Assembly (NCBI GenBank): GCA_002695115.1
Contig: NZOA01000042.1
Coordinates: 61,116 to 87,180 of the forward strand
Direction of reading: 5' to 3'
DNA: 26,065 nt
Source of the DNA: Planctomycetota bacterium
Lineage (GTDB): Bacteria; Planctomycetota; UBA8108
Below the pieces are notes generated by a model. That model made no database searches. It was not told the DNA's origin and was given only the letters and a program-made list of their open reading frames with translations. Shown piece after piece: positions 1-7,925 of this stretch (positions are counted from its first letter, which is position 1; each line of letters starts with the position of its first letter). Both the position numbers and the translations under genes were made by a program.

Positions 1-3000
1 GGAGCGTAGAGCGCCTCTCCCTTGAAAGGATAATTGCCGAGGATACTTTCGTTACGGTACGCACGGCTGATGTTGGCGCTGGCTCCCCCACCGCCGCCGC
101 CGGTACCACCCACCAGGGCGAGCCCGACCGGCTGTCCGGGAAGCGAAAGACGCTGATCCCTGAAGTTGACCAGGTCTCCGCTCTGGCCGGCAAGTTGGCC
201 TTCGAGGGCTCCGTTGCCCGGCAGGAGCTTGACCTCGCCATCTCCACCCGCCCTCAGATTACCGCCGCCGCCGCCGCCGCCGCCGGATTCAAAACAATCG
301 AATCCACAGGTGCGCCCGACCATGCTCGCGCCGCCGGTCGATCCATCGATGTTCGGAATTCCCGGCCGCGCAAACGGGGGAAGCCTGTTGATATTCACTA
401 TAAAGTTGGGGAGACCGGAGGCCTGCCCGCGAGTCACCTCGGTATTGGCGGCGGTGCGATTCTGGGGGTTTCCATCGCGGTGCGTAACCATGCCGCCCGT
501 TCCGCCGGAGCCGCCACCGGCACCGGGAACGCCTCCCAGTCCGGACAGGGGCGTTTCCCCGCCCTCGGTAAAGCGAATCGCTCCGCCGATGCCGCCTGAG
601 GCATCGATCGAACCGGCAATCTCGGCGTAGTCTTTCACGGAGATGGTGAGCGGGTTGGGGCCGGTCGCTCTCAGAACGACATCTTCATCGATGATGAGCG
701 CCGAGAGGTCGAGGAAGCCGGGGTTAAGGTCCGACTCGCGAGTCTCCTTGACGACATTCCCGAGCGGTGAGCGGAGGGTGCTGGTCTCCGTGTCGAAGGC
801 CCAGACCGAGACAGGACGACCGGTCGCTTCATCTACCATGATTTCGCCGGTATCGGGATCCAGGCTCTGAATAAAGCGCAGGTGAACGACCCCATCTCTA
901 CCGCGACCGAAGGTAGGCTCCTCGGGAGACTCGATAAATCCTCCGTTCATCAGGACGGCAGGATCTCTGGCCGGCTCGATGGTGCTCGGATAGATAAAGA
1001 CCTCGGTATTGCTGGAGTGAGAAGTCCTCGTTCCCTCGACAGCCCGGCTGAGACCGGTGAAGGTATTGGCGGTCTTGCCGCCGTAGCCGATGACCTCTTC
1101 TTCGATCTTCACGAACCCGGAGGACGGGAAGGCCTGCGTAGACTGCACGCGGATTGTCTGGTTGCGGTTATTGGAACCACTCAAGGTCGAGGTGAGACGG
1201 GTAGACGCCTGCAGCGTCATACAGAAGGGGGTCCCACCGACCCCGCTCTCGAGACGAATAAAGCCGTCGCCTCCATCTCCCGCTCCCCCGATGCGGTTCT
1301 GCCCGTTGGAGGGACCGCCGCTTCCCGCCTCTCCACCCTGGACCTGCAGGCTGGCGCAGCTGCTGAGGTCTACCGACCCGGTGGCGCGCATGTGAACAGC
1401 TCCTCCACTGCCGCCGCCGCCAGCACCGCCATTCGTCGTCCCGGCGGGAGCCTCTCCCGGAGGAACCCTGCCGGAGCCGCCGAGACCACCGTTGGCCTGG
1501 ACGGAACCTATAACGACCACGCTGCCGCGCGCCGTCAATCGAAGGGAACCGCCCCCTCCTCCACCGCCACCACCGCCGGTCGCGGCGAACTCAGCGCCCA
1601 TCGAAACGCGGGAAAGACTGGCTCCCCCACCGCCGCCGCCGGAACCTGAGGTCAGGGGCGTGAGCAGGGCATTGCCGCGCACCACGCCGCCCCTGCCAAC
1701 CCGGGGCGTGACAAAGTTAGCTATGTTGGTATTTCCATAATCACCGTCCCCGCCACGCTCACGATGCCCTCCACCGCCGCCCGGGGCTCCGGCAAAGGTC
1801 GAGTTGCGCGCCGCGTCGGGATTGACGGCCGCGGGAGTCGAGCCACCGCTGCCGCCTCCGTTGGAGCCGGCCATAGCCGGTTCCAGGAGCATAACGGCCG
1901 CAGCCGAATCGTTGGCAAGCTGCATCAGGGATCCATCCCCTCCATCTCCACCGCCAGCGGTTCCCTGGCCACCCTCGCCTCCGACAAGAGAGCCATCGGC
2001 ACCGGCACCGCCGTTGAGGTCGAGAATTCCCATGACCGTAAAGACCGGATCGGTATCGGAGGCTGTATTGCCTCCACCGGAGCAGCGTATTACGAGCGGC
2101 CTCTCGCCCTCTACAAAGACGTTGGTCTGGGGCGCGACATTGAAAGTGGCGAAGTGGAATTCATCGAACGCTTCACCGGGGTTGTCCACCGGGTTTCCAT
2201 CAACCGTTCCATCATCGGTCAGCCGATAGCTGCTGGACTCCTCGATGATGACCGCGGGTTCGCCTTCGAGAGCGACGTTCCGCAGGAGAATATGGAGGAT
2301 GGAGAGACGATCAGTATCCATCACATAGTACTGGCCCGTGATCGTGTCAGGATCGAGGAAGTTCTCCGTCGGCTGGATCTCGAGATATACCTGCGCAAGG
2401 CCCTGCCCGAACTGATAAACATCATTTGTATCCGTCTTGCCCTCGAGGAGCCCGGGGTTGTAAGGGGCTCCCCAGCTCGCATCGGTCTCGTTGGTGTCAA
2501 GGTTGGTGTCGGTGTCGAAGGACTCTACAATCTCGCCGGATCTCCAGTCCGGCACAGGATCTTCAGGACGATCCTCGAGCCAATAATAGATAAACGGCGA
2601 CGCCTCGAAGGCGTGATTGCTGAAGTCGCGATCTCCAGCATCGGGTATGGGGCGCACCCTGAAATGAACTGTCCAGAATCTCTGGGGAGTGATGCCCGCC
2701 TCGACCGTTTCATTGAGATCCCTGAAGAGAGGGTCGCATTGGGCGTCCCAGACAAAGGTCCGCTGGAGTCCGCCGGAAGGCAGCAGGCGCTGGCCGGGGT
2801 ATTTGTGCTGGATGGTTCCACAGGTAATCTCGAATTTCCCGTCATTGTCGGGATCTTCATCCCGAGGCTTGGCGGGCTGCCATTCGAGCTCCCCCAGGCT
2901 GTTTTCAACGGCCCATTCAAACTCCATGGTGTAGGAGGCGTCAATCACCAGCTCGTAGCAGGTGTAATCGATCCGGACGGAACCGGTCGCTATCCCGGTG

Positions 3001-3887
3001 GGCCCCCTCATCCCGTTGACAGCCGCCCCGATGACCTCGATCAGGTTCTCATTGGCCACAGGTATCTCTACCCTGTTGGAGGAGCCGGCGTTGCTCCTGG
3101 CCACGATTCCCAGGTTTTCACGCGCCAGGGCGAACGGGAAGGAGAAGTTGTTGTTTCCATTGTTCCCGTCATTGAGAACGAAAGAGAACGAATCGTATCC
3201 GGAGGAAACACTGCCGGGCGTGAAACCGCCGGTGTTCTGGTTTCTGATGAAGGTGCTCGAGGGCACGCGAACACTGTTGCCGCCGCCATCATCGAGATCA
3301 AGGTAGTTCACGTCCGTGAGATTGATCCCGTAGAGATTTACCCTGCTGTTCTCCTGGAAACGGGACAGCAACGGCGTATAGACCACGTATTCATCATCTT
3401 CATTAGCCCCGAGCGTGACGGCAAAGATGGCCGGGCAGGCGTCAAAGCCAACCGCCCCGGCAGATAAGCCGTGACAGAGCAATTCGATGTTGCCGTTGGT
3501 CACGCCTGTAGGAACGATGACCTCGAGGTAAGACTCTATAGTAGAGCTCTCGAGATCCACCCGGCGGTTGACCACGTCAAGTGGCATACCCTGGATAGCT
3601 CCATTCCCGGCGGAAAAGAGAATCTGGTGGTCATCCAACTCGTCAGAAAAGTTGAAGCCATTGAGCCGGATGATGGTGCCGGGACAAAGCGGGTCTTCCG
3701 CACTGCCGGCCCCTATTCGCTCGTAATTGAGCAGAATACAGGCTGTGAGGTCGCCGAGTTCCGGCCCTTGCGGGTTGAAAAAATCATCCCCGCCACCAGC
3801 ACGCGATTGGTCCCAGGAGAGATCGCACCCCCCTACAAAGACAGAAGCCCCCAATAGGGCAATGATGAAGAGGCTATTCCGATTCAT
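1..3887 (-). CDS. Giant Gly-rich TIG-domain lipoprotein (partial, 3' end off left edge)
   Basis: The minus-strand frame from the ATG at 3887 is open to the left edge: I read every codon for 1,295 residues and found no stop, so the C-terminus lies outside the window. The N-terminus is a lipoprotein signal: a basic start (MNRN), a hydrophobic core (residues 6-18) and lipobox V-G-G-C with Cys21, followed by Asp22. Residues about 50-140 resemble an IPT/TIG domain (PGTIIRLNGFNFS). Residues about 140-615 look like mixed beta, Asp/Asn-rich extracellular sequence. From about residue 615 on, long Gly runs alternate with short hydrophobic strands, as in large Gly-rich surface proteins. An AAGGAG lies 12 nt before the ATG. 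The exact role is unknown; an outer-surface or exported structural/adhesive function is inference. The lipoprotein call is fairly safe, but +2 Asp sorting rules are not known for this group. Confidence 0.85.
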   Translation of the reverse strand, partial: MNRNSLFIIALLGASVFVGGCDLSWDQSRAGGGDDFFNPQGPELGDLTACILLNYERIGAGSAEDPLCPGTIIRLNGFNFSDELDDHQILFSAGNGAIQGMPLDVVNRRVDLESSTIESYLEVIVPTGVTNGNIELLCHGLSAGAVGFDACPAIFAVTLGANEDDEYVVYTPLLSRFQENSRVNLYGINLTDVNYLDLDDGGGNSVRVPSSTFIRNQNTGGFTPGSVSSGYDSFSFVLNDGNNGNNNFSFPFALARENLGIVARSNAGSSNRVEIPVANENLIEVIGAAVNGMRGPTGIATGSVRIDYTCYELVIDASYTMEFEWAVENSLGELEWQPAKPRDEDPDNDGKFEITCGTIQHKYPGQRLLPSGGLQRTFVWDAQCDPLFRDLNETVEAGITPQRFWTVHFRVRPIPDAGDRDFSNHAFEASPFIYYWLEDRPEDPVPDWRSGEIVESFDTDTNLDTNETDASWGAPYNPGLLEGKTDTNDVYQFGQGLAQVYLEIQPTENFLDPDTITGQYYVMDTDRLSILHILLRNVALEGEPAVIIEESSSYRLTDDGTVDGNPVDNPGEAFDEFHFATFNVAPQTNVFVEGERPLVIRCSGGGNTASDTDPVFTVMGILDLNGGAGADGSLVGGEGGQGTAGGGDGGDGSLMQLANDSAAAVMLLEPAMAGSNGGGSGGSTPAAVNPDAARNSTFAGAPGGGGGHRERGGDGDYGNTNIANFVTPRVGRGGVVRGNALLTPLTSGSGGGGGGASLSRVSMGAEFAATGGGGGGGGGGSLRLTARGSVVVIGSVQANGGLGGSGRVPPGEAPAGTTNGGAGGGGSGGAVHMRATGSVDLSSCASLQVQGGEAGSGGPSNGQNRIGGAGDGGDGFIRLESGVGGTPFCMTLQASTRLTSTLSGSNNRNQTIRVQSTQAFPSSGFVKIEEEVIGYGGKTANTFTGLSRAVEGTRTSHSSNTEVFIYPSTIEPARDPAVLMNGGFIESPEEPTFGRGRDGVVHLRFIQSLDPDTGEIMVDEATGRPVSVWAFDTETSTLRSPLGNVVKETRESDLNPGFLDLSALIIDEDVVLRATGPNPLTISVKDYAEIAGSIDASGGIGGAIRFTEGGETPLSGLGGVPGAGGGSGGTGGMVTHRDGNPQNRTAANTEVTRGQASGLPNFIVNINRLPPFARPGIPNIDGSTGGASMVGRTCGFDCFESGGGGGGGGNLRAGGDGEVKLLPGNGALEGQLAGQSGDLVNFRDQRLSLPGQPVGLALVGGTGGGGGGASANISRAYRNESILGNYPFKGEALYA
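264..284. repeat. (GCC)7 trinucleotide tract inside the Gly-rich coding region
   Basis: Seven perfect GCC units, read on the minus strand as seven consecutive GGC glycine codons. Shorter GCC/CCG tracts recur near 90-105, 1410-1425, 1555-1580 and 1635-1645. They are a direct consequence of the poly-Gly segments. Because the same codon is used throughout, the tract could slip in whole-codon steps without breaking the frame. Confidence 0.8.
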
Positions 3888-4498
3888 GGACACCCCAGAC
3901 TCCTTATTCAGATACCTGCCGGCAGTAAACTGCCATTTCTTACTAAACTAATAAACTCACAACTCCACCGCTGTTTCCGGTTCCTGAAAAAGAGCTCAGG
4001 CTTTCGATTAAGAAAGCGGCTGAGAGAAACTCATCCCTTCCAGGCCTTCGAAATATCTTCCCATTCAAACCCGCCAGTCCGGTGGAACAGGCAAATTTCA
4101 GGCGACAGCCAGATGTATCGTCTGTAACTGTTTCCAAAAATAGTCAGGAAGGAAATGTCTATTTCAAACATATGCCGGCACGCGCCGAAGACCCCGTTTC
4201 CGAGCGACATTACAGGGCTCACAAAACCGGATCGCATACCGAATTAGCGATGTTAACTCTCTACTATGGGTTTTAAAACCCCCTTTTCTTCAGAAAGACG
4301 GGAAGCTGCAAAAGGCTCTCACAACAATAATTCCGACTCCTGGAAAACATCCCTGATATCAATCAGCCTCGCGGTTTTCTGACTGGCTGAATTCCTTCAG
4401 AACACTCCATAAGGATACGCATCCTATATATCGCAATTGTCGTTCCGCCACCCGCATTTCAGGTAATCTTCTACTAACCAGTATAACCCAAGGAGTTT
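3888..4498. other. Long non-coding divergent intergenic region
   Basis: About 600 bp between the divergent lipoprotein gene and the next rightward genes, visibly less GC-rich than the flanks. Several short open frames on both strands (up to 68 codons) show no recognisable domain or convincing ribosome binding site. It must hold the promoters for both directions, but I cannot assign a clear -35/-10 pair. It contains three small palindromes: GGCAG-TAAA-CTGCC (3921-3934, in the leader of the lipoprotein), GGGTTTTAAAACCC (4268-4281) and AGGAT-ACGC-ATCCT (4412-4425). No tRNA or known riboswitch was recognised. Confidence 0.6.
3921..3934. promoter_or_regulatory. Small inverted repeat in the lipoprotein leader
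   Basis: Perfect 5-bp arms GGCAG/CTGCC around a TAAA centre, 34 bp upstream of the lipoprotein ATG and upstream of its AAGGAG. It could be an operator or an mRNA hairpin. There is no family-level evidence for either. Confidence 0.25.
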
Positions 4499-4672
4499 AT
4501 GGGAAGCACAATCAGCTCATTACAGGCCCTCGATTGCAAAGGCCACAAACAAGTGTGTCCATTCCGTCCCACCTGCCCAGGAAATGTACAGGGATCATCC
4601 GCCTCGAAGAGCCTGCCCTTGTCGATCCGTAAATATGGGCAGAGGTGTAACATATGGCTTACAATGCAATAG
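4499..4672 (+). CDS. Possible small Cys-containing protein (57 aa), function unknown
   Basis: An ATG at 4499 preceded by AAGGAG (4490-4495, a short 3-nt spacer) opens a 57-codon frame that stops at the TAG at 4670-4672. The product has four cysteines (residues 13, 20, 26, 50), no signal peptide and no recognisable domain. It lies just upstream of the anchored prenyltransferase-repeat gene and in the same direction, so it could be a small leader gene of that unit. The Shine-Dalgarno sequence is the best one in the region, but the spacing is short and the frame is short enough to occur by chance. It is equally possible that the SD-like sequence is coincidental. Confidence 0.22.
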   Translation: MGSTISSLQALDCKGHKQVCPFRPTCPGNVQGSSASKSLPLSIRKYGQRCNIWLTMQ

Positions 4673-4727
4673 AAGCCTGCTCAGGATTGGTTTTCAACAA
4701 ACAGCAATTCACCAGCCCCCTCCGAAG

Positions 4728-6428
4728 ATGTTCCGCAGTTTCAAAATTCTCTTCGAACGCGAACGTGAGTTTTTCGCTCGCCTTCGCTCCTCCCTGAAAA
4801 AGAGCAGGCGGACTCACGGCCCTTATGGCAGACGCTCTACGAGGCGAACCGCGTTTCCCGAGCCCGCACCGGTCCAGCAAATTACCTTTCGCCGCAGATC
4901 TCCGCGGTTCACCAACCTGTGGGCCATCGGCATCTCCATATTCTTCCATCTCACCATCGGCCTGTTGATCATCACACGGCTTTTTGAGAAACCAAACCCG
5001 CCTCCACAAAAAGAATTCATCGTCTCAATACGTCTGGCTCCAAAGAAGCTGCCGCCGCGGAAAAAACCTGGGGAGATCGACAAGTCCCGGCCTGTGGAGA
5101 AAAAAAACGAGCCGGAAAAGAAGGCGAAAGAGGTCGTAAAAAAACCTGTCCGGAAGCCCCCTCCCGTCAAGAAGATCGCGAAGGTAGAGGAAAAAAAACC
5201 TGCCCGGAAGAGTGCTCCCCGCAAGCAAAGCAAACTGGACACCCGGAGCCTGCGACAATTCAGGAAGGCCCCGCCGCTTGGCCTCGGCGCCTCCCCGCCG
5301 GGCCTCGCTGGAGGCTCGAAAATCGGCAGCGGAGCGCTTGGCTCTCGCGGCCGCGATGCCAAGCTCGTAGCGCTGCAGCGCTACGGTGGCAACGGGCGCA
5401 CGGAAAACGCCGTCGACCTGGGACTTCGATGGCTCGCAGCCCACCAGGACTCCGATGGCGGCTGGGATGCGAAGGACTACCAGCGTCACTGCCGCCACCA
5501 TCGGCCCTGCAAGGGGCAGGGACTGGTGGAGTTTGACACGGGAGCTTCAGCGCTTGCGACACTCGCCTTTCTCGGTTCAGGACACTCACCCAATAAGGAA
5601 GGCCCCTACCGGCGACACGTGACCAAGGCCCTGCAGAACCTGATCAATTCCCAGAGCGGGATCGGCAGCTTTGAGCCCCAGGGCGACAAATACCTCTACA
5701 ACCACGCTCTCTCGACACTGGCGATAGCCGAGGCCTACGCCATGACCCGCGACCCCTTCTACAAAGACAGTCTAGAGAGCGCGCTCAAATACTCCTTCGC
5801 CTCCCAGCAGATCGGTGGAGGCTGGGATTACTCGTCCAGGAAAACGGGGCGCAACGACCTCTCGATCACGGGCTGGCAGGTCATGGCCCTTCGCGCGGCC
5901 GAAAAAGCCGGAATCCCCATCCCCGCGAAAATCCGCCAGAACATCAGCCACTTCATCAACCGCGTATTCACCCCCAGCGGATACGGAATCTACGCCAACC
6001 TCGCCCCGGAAGCCGGCCGCAAGGGAGCCAACATGGTAGCCGTCGTCCTCCTGTCTCATCTCTACAGCGGAGGAATCTCCTCGGACTCGAGGGCCAGGGC
6101 CGCCATCCGCCACATCGTCCAGGGGAACCCTCCCGAAGCGAAGGGCTTGCTTCGCTGGGAGTTGACCTTCCAGTCCTACTATTACTGGTATGCGGCCACA
6201 CTCGCCCTCTTCAATATAGGGGGCAAAACGTGGGAAGCCTGGAATACCCTGCTACAACAAGCACTCCTGCCCCTGCAGAGCCGCGAAGCCCACAGCGGCG
6301 GCAGCTGGGACCCCGAGCCCAATTGGGTCGGCCGAAGCGGTGGACGTGTTTATTCCACCGCGATCAACATACTTACCCTCGAGGTCTACTATCGCTACCG
6401 GCCGGTCTTCACATCGCGCAAATCATAG
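4728..6428 (+). CDS. Membrane-anchored, TonB-like prenyltransferase/squalene-oxidase repeat protein
   Basis: The frame is open from 4584, but the ATG at 4728 (566 aa, MFRSFKILFERER) is the most natural start: the preceding 48 codons have no domain character. No start has a strong ribosome binding site. From this start, residues 1-60 are basic and cytoplasmic, about 61-86 form one transmembrane helix, and about 98-180 are Lys/Pro-rich like a TonB periplasm-spanning linker. A Gly-rich spacer follows. Residues about 227-562 are alpha/alpha-barrel repeats of the squalene-cyclase/prenyltransferase type (QDSDGGWD, QIGGGWDYSS, then SGGSWDPEP). The aspartate-rich cyclase motif is not evident, so a binding or scaffold role is at least as likely as catalysis. 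Its stop is 33 bp before the nnrE start, suggesting cotranscription. The domain assignment is fairly safe and the function is unknown. Confidence 0.85.
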   Translation: MFRSFKILFEREREFFARLRSSLKKSRRTHGPYGRRSTRRTAFPEPAPVQQITFRRRSPRFTNLWAIGISIFFHLTIGLLIITRLFEKPNPPPQKEFIVSIRLAPKKLPPRKKPGEIDKSRPVEKKNEPEKKAKEVVKKPVRKPPPVKKIAKVEEKKPARKSAPRKQSKLDTRSLRQFRKAPPLGLGASPPGLAGGSKIGSGALGSRGRDAKLVALQRYGGNGRTENAVDLGLRWLAAHQDSDGGWDAKDYQRHCRHHRPCKGQGLVEFDTGASALATLAFLGSGHSPNKEGPYRRHVTKALQNLINSQSGIGSFEPQGDKYLYNHALSTLAIAEAYAMTRDPFYKDSLESALKYSFASQQIGGGWDYSSRKTGRNDLSITGWQVMALRAAEKAGIPIPAKIRQNISHFINRVFTPSGYGIYANLAPEAGRKGANMVAVVLLSHLYSGGISSDSRARAAIRHIVQGNPPEAKGLLRWELTFQSYYYWYAATLALFNIGGKTWEAWNTLLQQALLPLQSREAHSGGSWDPEPNWVGRSGGRVYSTAINILTLEVYYRYRPVFTSRKS

Positions 6429-6461
6429 GTGGAGCGCCCCGCAGGGGCTCAACAGGATCGT

Positions 6462-7166
6462 ATGACAAAAGCGCGAGCTGAAGACCCTGAGACCATCCGC
6501 CAGTGGGATCGCATCGCCAGCGAGGAATACGGTCTGCCCGGGATCGTGCTGATGGAAAACGCGGGTGCGGGAGCCGCCCGGATCATTTCGAGACTGAGCA
6601 GAGAAGAGCCTGAACATTTCCCGGACCCGTTCATCATCCTCTGCGGCCCCGGCGCCAACGGCGGCGATGGCTGCGTAGTCGCGAGGCATCTGTTCAACTC
6701 GGGATATGACGTGGAGGTATACCTCTGTTTCGAACCCGGGGGACTGGACGAAAACTCGGATGCCGGCGTAAACCTGGCCGTCATCGAGAAGATGGAGGTC
6801 CCGACGGTAAGGCCGGGGCAGGATGAGATTCGCCACATCCTGCGGCGAGAGGACCCGGCCACTGTAATCGACGCCCTCCTGGGAACAGGACTCAGCCGCG
6901 CCCTCAAAGGCCCTCTCCTCACCTGGGTCCAGGCCGCAACGGCAAGCGGCAAAAGCATCATCTCTCTCGATATCCCCACCGGGCTTGATGGAAAAAACGG
7001 CGAAATACTCGGCGACTGTGTTCCTGCGAGCCATACGATCACCTTCGCTGCCCCGAAAACGGGGTTCTACCAGGGTAGCGGACCTGACATTACCGGACAT
7101 ATCCACGTGGTAGAAATCGGTCTGCCCCGTGACATCCTCGAAAACAGGGAAAAACAGCAGAGGTGA
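6462..7166 (+). CDS. nnrE: NAD(P)H-hydrate epimerase (YjeF N-terminal domain)
   Basis: This enzyme epimerises the R form of hydrated NAD(P)H to the S form so that the dehydratase can repair it. The 234-residue protein has the full YjeF_N set: MENAG near residue 32, the GPGANGGDG nucleotide-binding loop at 62-70, a conserved Asp in VIDALLGTGL at about 137, and DIPTGLDG at 170-177. The length fits a stand-alone epimerase: the C-terminal ADP-dependent dehydratase domain found in fused bacterial proteins is absent, so that enzyme must be encoded elsewhere or be missing. I chose the ATG at 6462 because AGGA lies about 6 nt upstream and the protein then begins just before the family's first conserved block. 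A GTG at 6429 is an alternative in-frame start. It is probably cotranscribed with the gene before it. Confidence 0.93.
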   Translation: MTKARAEDPETIRQWDRIASEEYGLPGIVLMENAGAGAARIISRLSREEPEHFPDPFIILCGPGANGGDGCVVARHLFNSGYDVEVYLCFEPGGLDENSDAGVNLAVIEKMEVPTVRPGQDEIRHILRREDPATVIDALLGTGLSRALKGPLLTWVQAATASGKSIISLDIPTGLDGKNGEILGDCVPASHTITFAAPKTGFYQGSGPDITGHIHVVEIGLPRDILENREKQQR

Positions 7167-7178
7167 GGCCTGTTTTTT
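7150..7178 (+). terminator. Possible intrinsic terminator after nnrE
   Basis: AAAAACAG (7150-7157) pairs with CTGTTTTT (7170-7177), giving an 8-bp, A/U-rich stem with a 12-nt loop that ends in six T residues. The loop contains the nnrE stop codon (7164-7166). The stem has few G:C pairs, so termination may be partial. It would separate nnrE from the GspC-like gene 106 bp downstream. Confidence 0.35.
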
Positions 7179-7271
7179 CGATACTTTAATAACGAAGTTC
7201 GCTTCTCCCGGTACTCTAATAGGTAGAAGATCCGACACCATCGGAACCCGGAAAATCCGGGGTATTTCAGC

Positions 7272-7925
7272 ATGATTGATAAAATTGAAAAGATCTGCCA
7301 TGGCTTCTGCGGACTGATCGTCCTGGTTGTAGCCGGGCTCTATGTCTGGCAGCCGGTCCCGGACACCTACCCCAGGGAGTTCATCCCTCCCTCGTTCGTC
7401 TCGGAGGGTCATCCGCCAAAGAAGCTGATGACCCCCATGGATCCCAAAGATCCCAAGACTGCCGCCCTTACCCAAGACAAGATCACGGGCACGAAAAACC
7501 TGGTGATCGGCAAGTTGAAAGATGCCTCGGTGAGGCCGGGGGAGTTCTCGGCAAGGACCCTCAAGATGAAATACCTGCAGATTCCGAAGCCCAGCTTCAA
7601 CTTCATAAAGAACGAGGCCAACTGGCTGCCGGAATTGAAGCTGGCCAAAAGCGTCATCAAGACCAACAAGAAGGATGGGAGCAAGTGCCTTCAGCTCACA
7701 GAGATCAAGGAGGACTCGCTGCTGCGATCGGTCGTCGGGCTCGAGAATGATGACATCATCGAGTTGATCAACGGTGAGAGATGGGACTTCAACAGTGAGG
7801 CTTCTCTCGATTACCGCAACCAGGCGCTGAAAATGATGGAGGCGGTCGAGAGCGGCGGCACCATCAGCCTGACCATCACGCGTAATAAAAAGCCCCAGCA
7901 CCTCACCTTCAGCCTCCTGGAATGA
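7272..7925 (+). CDS. Membrane-anchored GspC-like PDZ protein
   Basis: This 217-residue protein has a short cytoplasmic N-terminus, one transmembrane helix (about residues 10-28), a Pro-rich/Lys-rich periplasmic region, and a C-terminal PDZ-like module (about 138-215). The module reads L-x-E-I-K-x-x-S-L-L-R...G-L-x-x-x-D-I-I-x-x-I-N-G, then a beta strand ending in ITRNKK. This order (anchor, linker, PDZ with the 'LxxGDxIxxING' pattern) is that of GspC, the inner-membrane clamp of type II secretion. No other gsp gene is present here, so a GspC role is inference and an orphan anchored PDZ protein is an alternative. The ribosome binding site is weak. Its TGA overlaps the ATG of the next gene (ATGA), implying translational coupling with the M20 peptidase. 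Confidence 0.7.
   Translation: MIDKIEKICHGFCGLIVLVVAGLYVWQPVPDTYPREFIPPSFVSEGHPPKKLMTPMDPKDPKTAALTQDKITGTKNLVIGKLKDASVRPGEFSARTLKMKYLQIPKPSFNFIKNEANWLPELKLAKSVIKTNKKDGSKCLQLTEIKEDSLLRSVVGLENDDIIELINGERWDFNSEASLDYRNQALKMMEAVESGGTISLTITRNKKPQHLTFSLLE

Noticed and set aside
60..1650. GCC-rich segment as a CRISPR array or satellite repeat
   Set aside because: There are no regularly spaced identical repeats with unique spacers; the GCC tracts are glycine codons of an intact reading frame.
1764..3467. Plus-strand open frame of 567 codons
   Set aside because: It is exactly antisense and codon-aligned to the large lipoprotein, whose lipobox, TIG motif and Gly-rich pattern show the minus strand is coding. 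The plus frame has no domain and arises because the real gene avoids TTA, CTA and TCA-complement codons.
3943..4276. Three overlapping small frames (64-68 codons) on both strands
   Set aside because: No ribosome binding sites, no domains, mutual overlap and composition like non-coding DNA.
6423..7901. Minus-strand open frame of 492 codons
   Set aside because: Antisense to nnrE and the GspC-like gene, whose conserved motifs fix the plus strand as coding.
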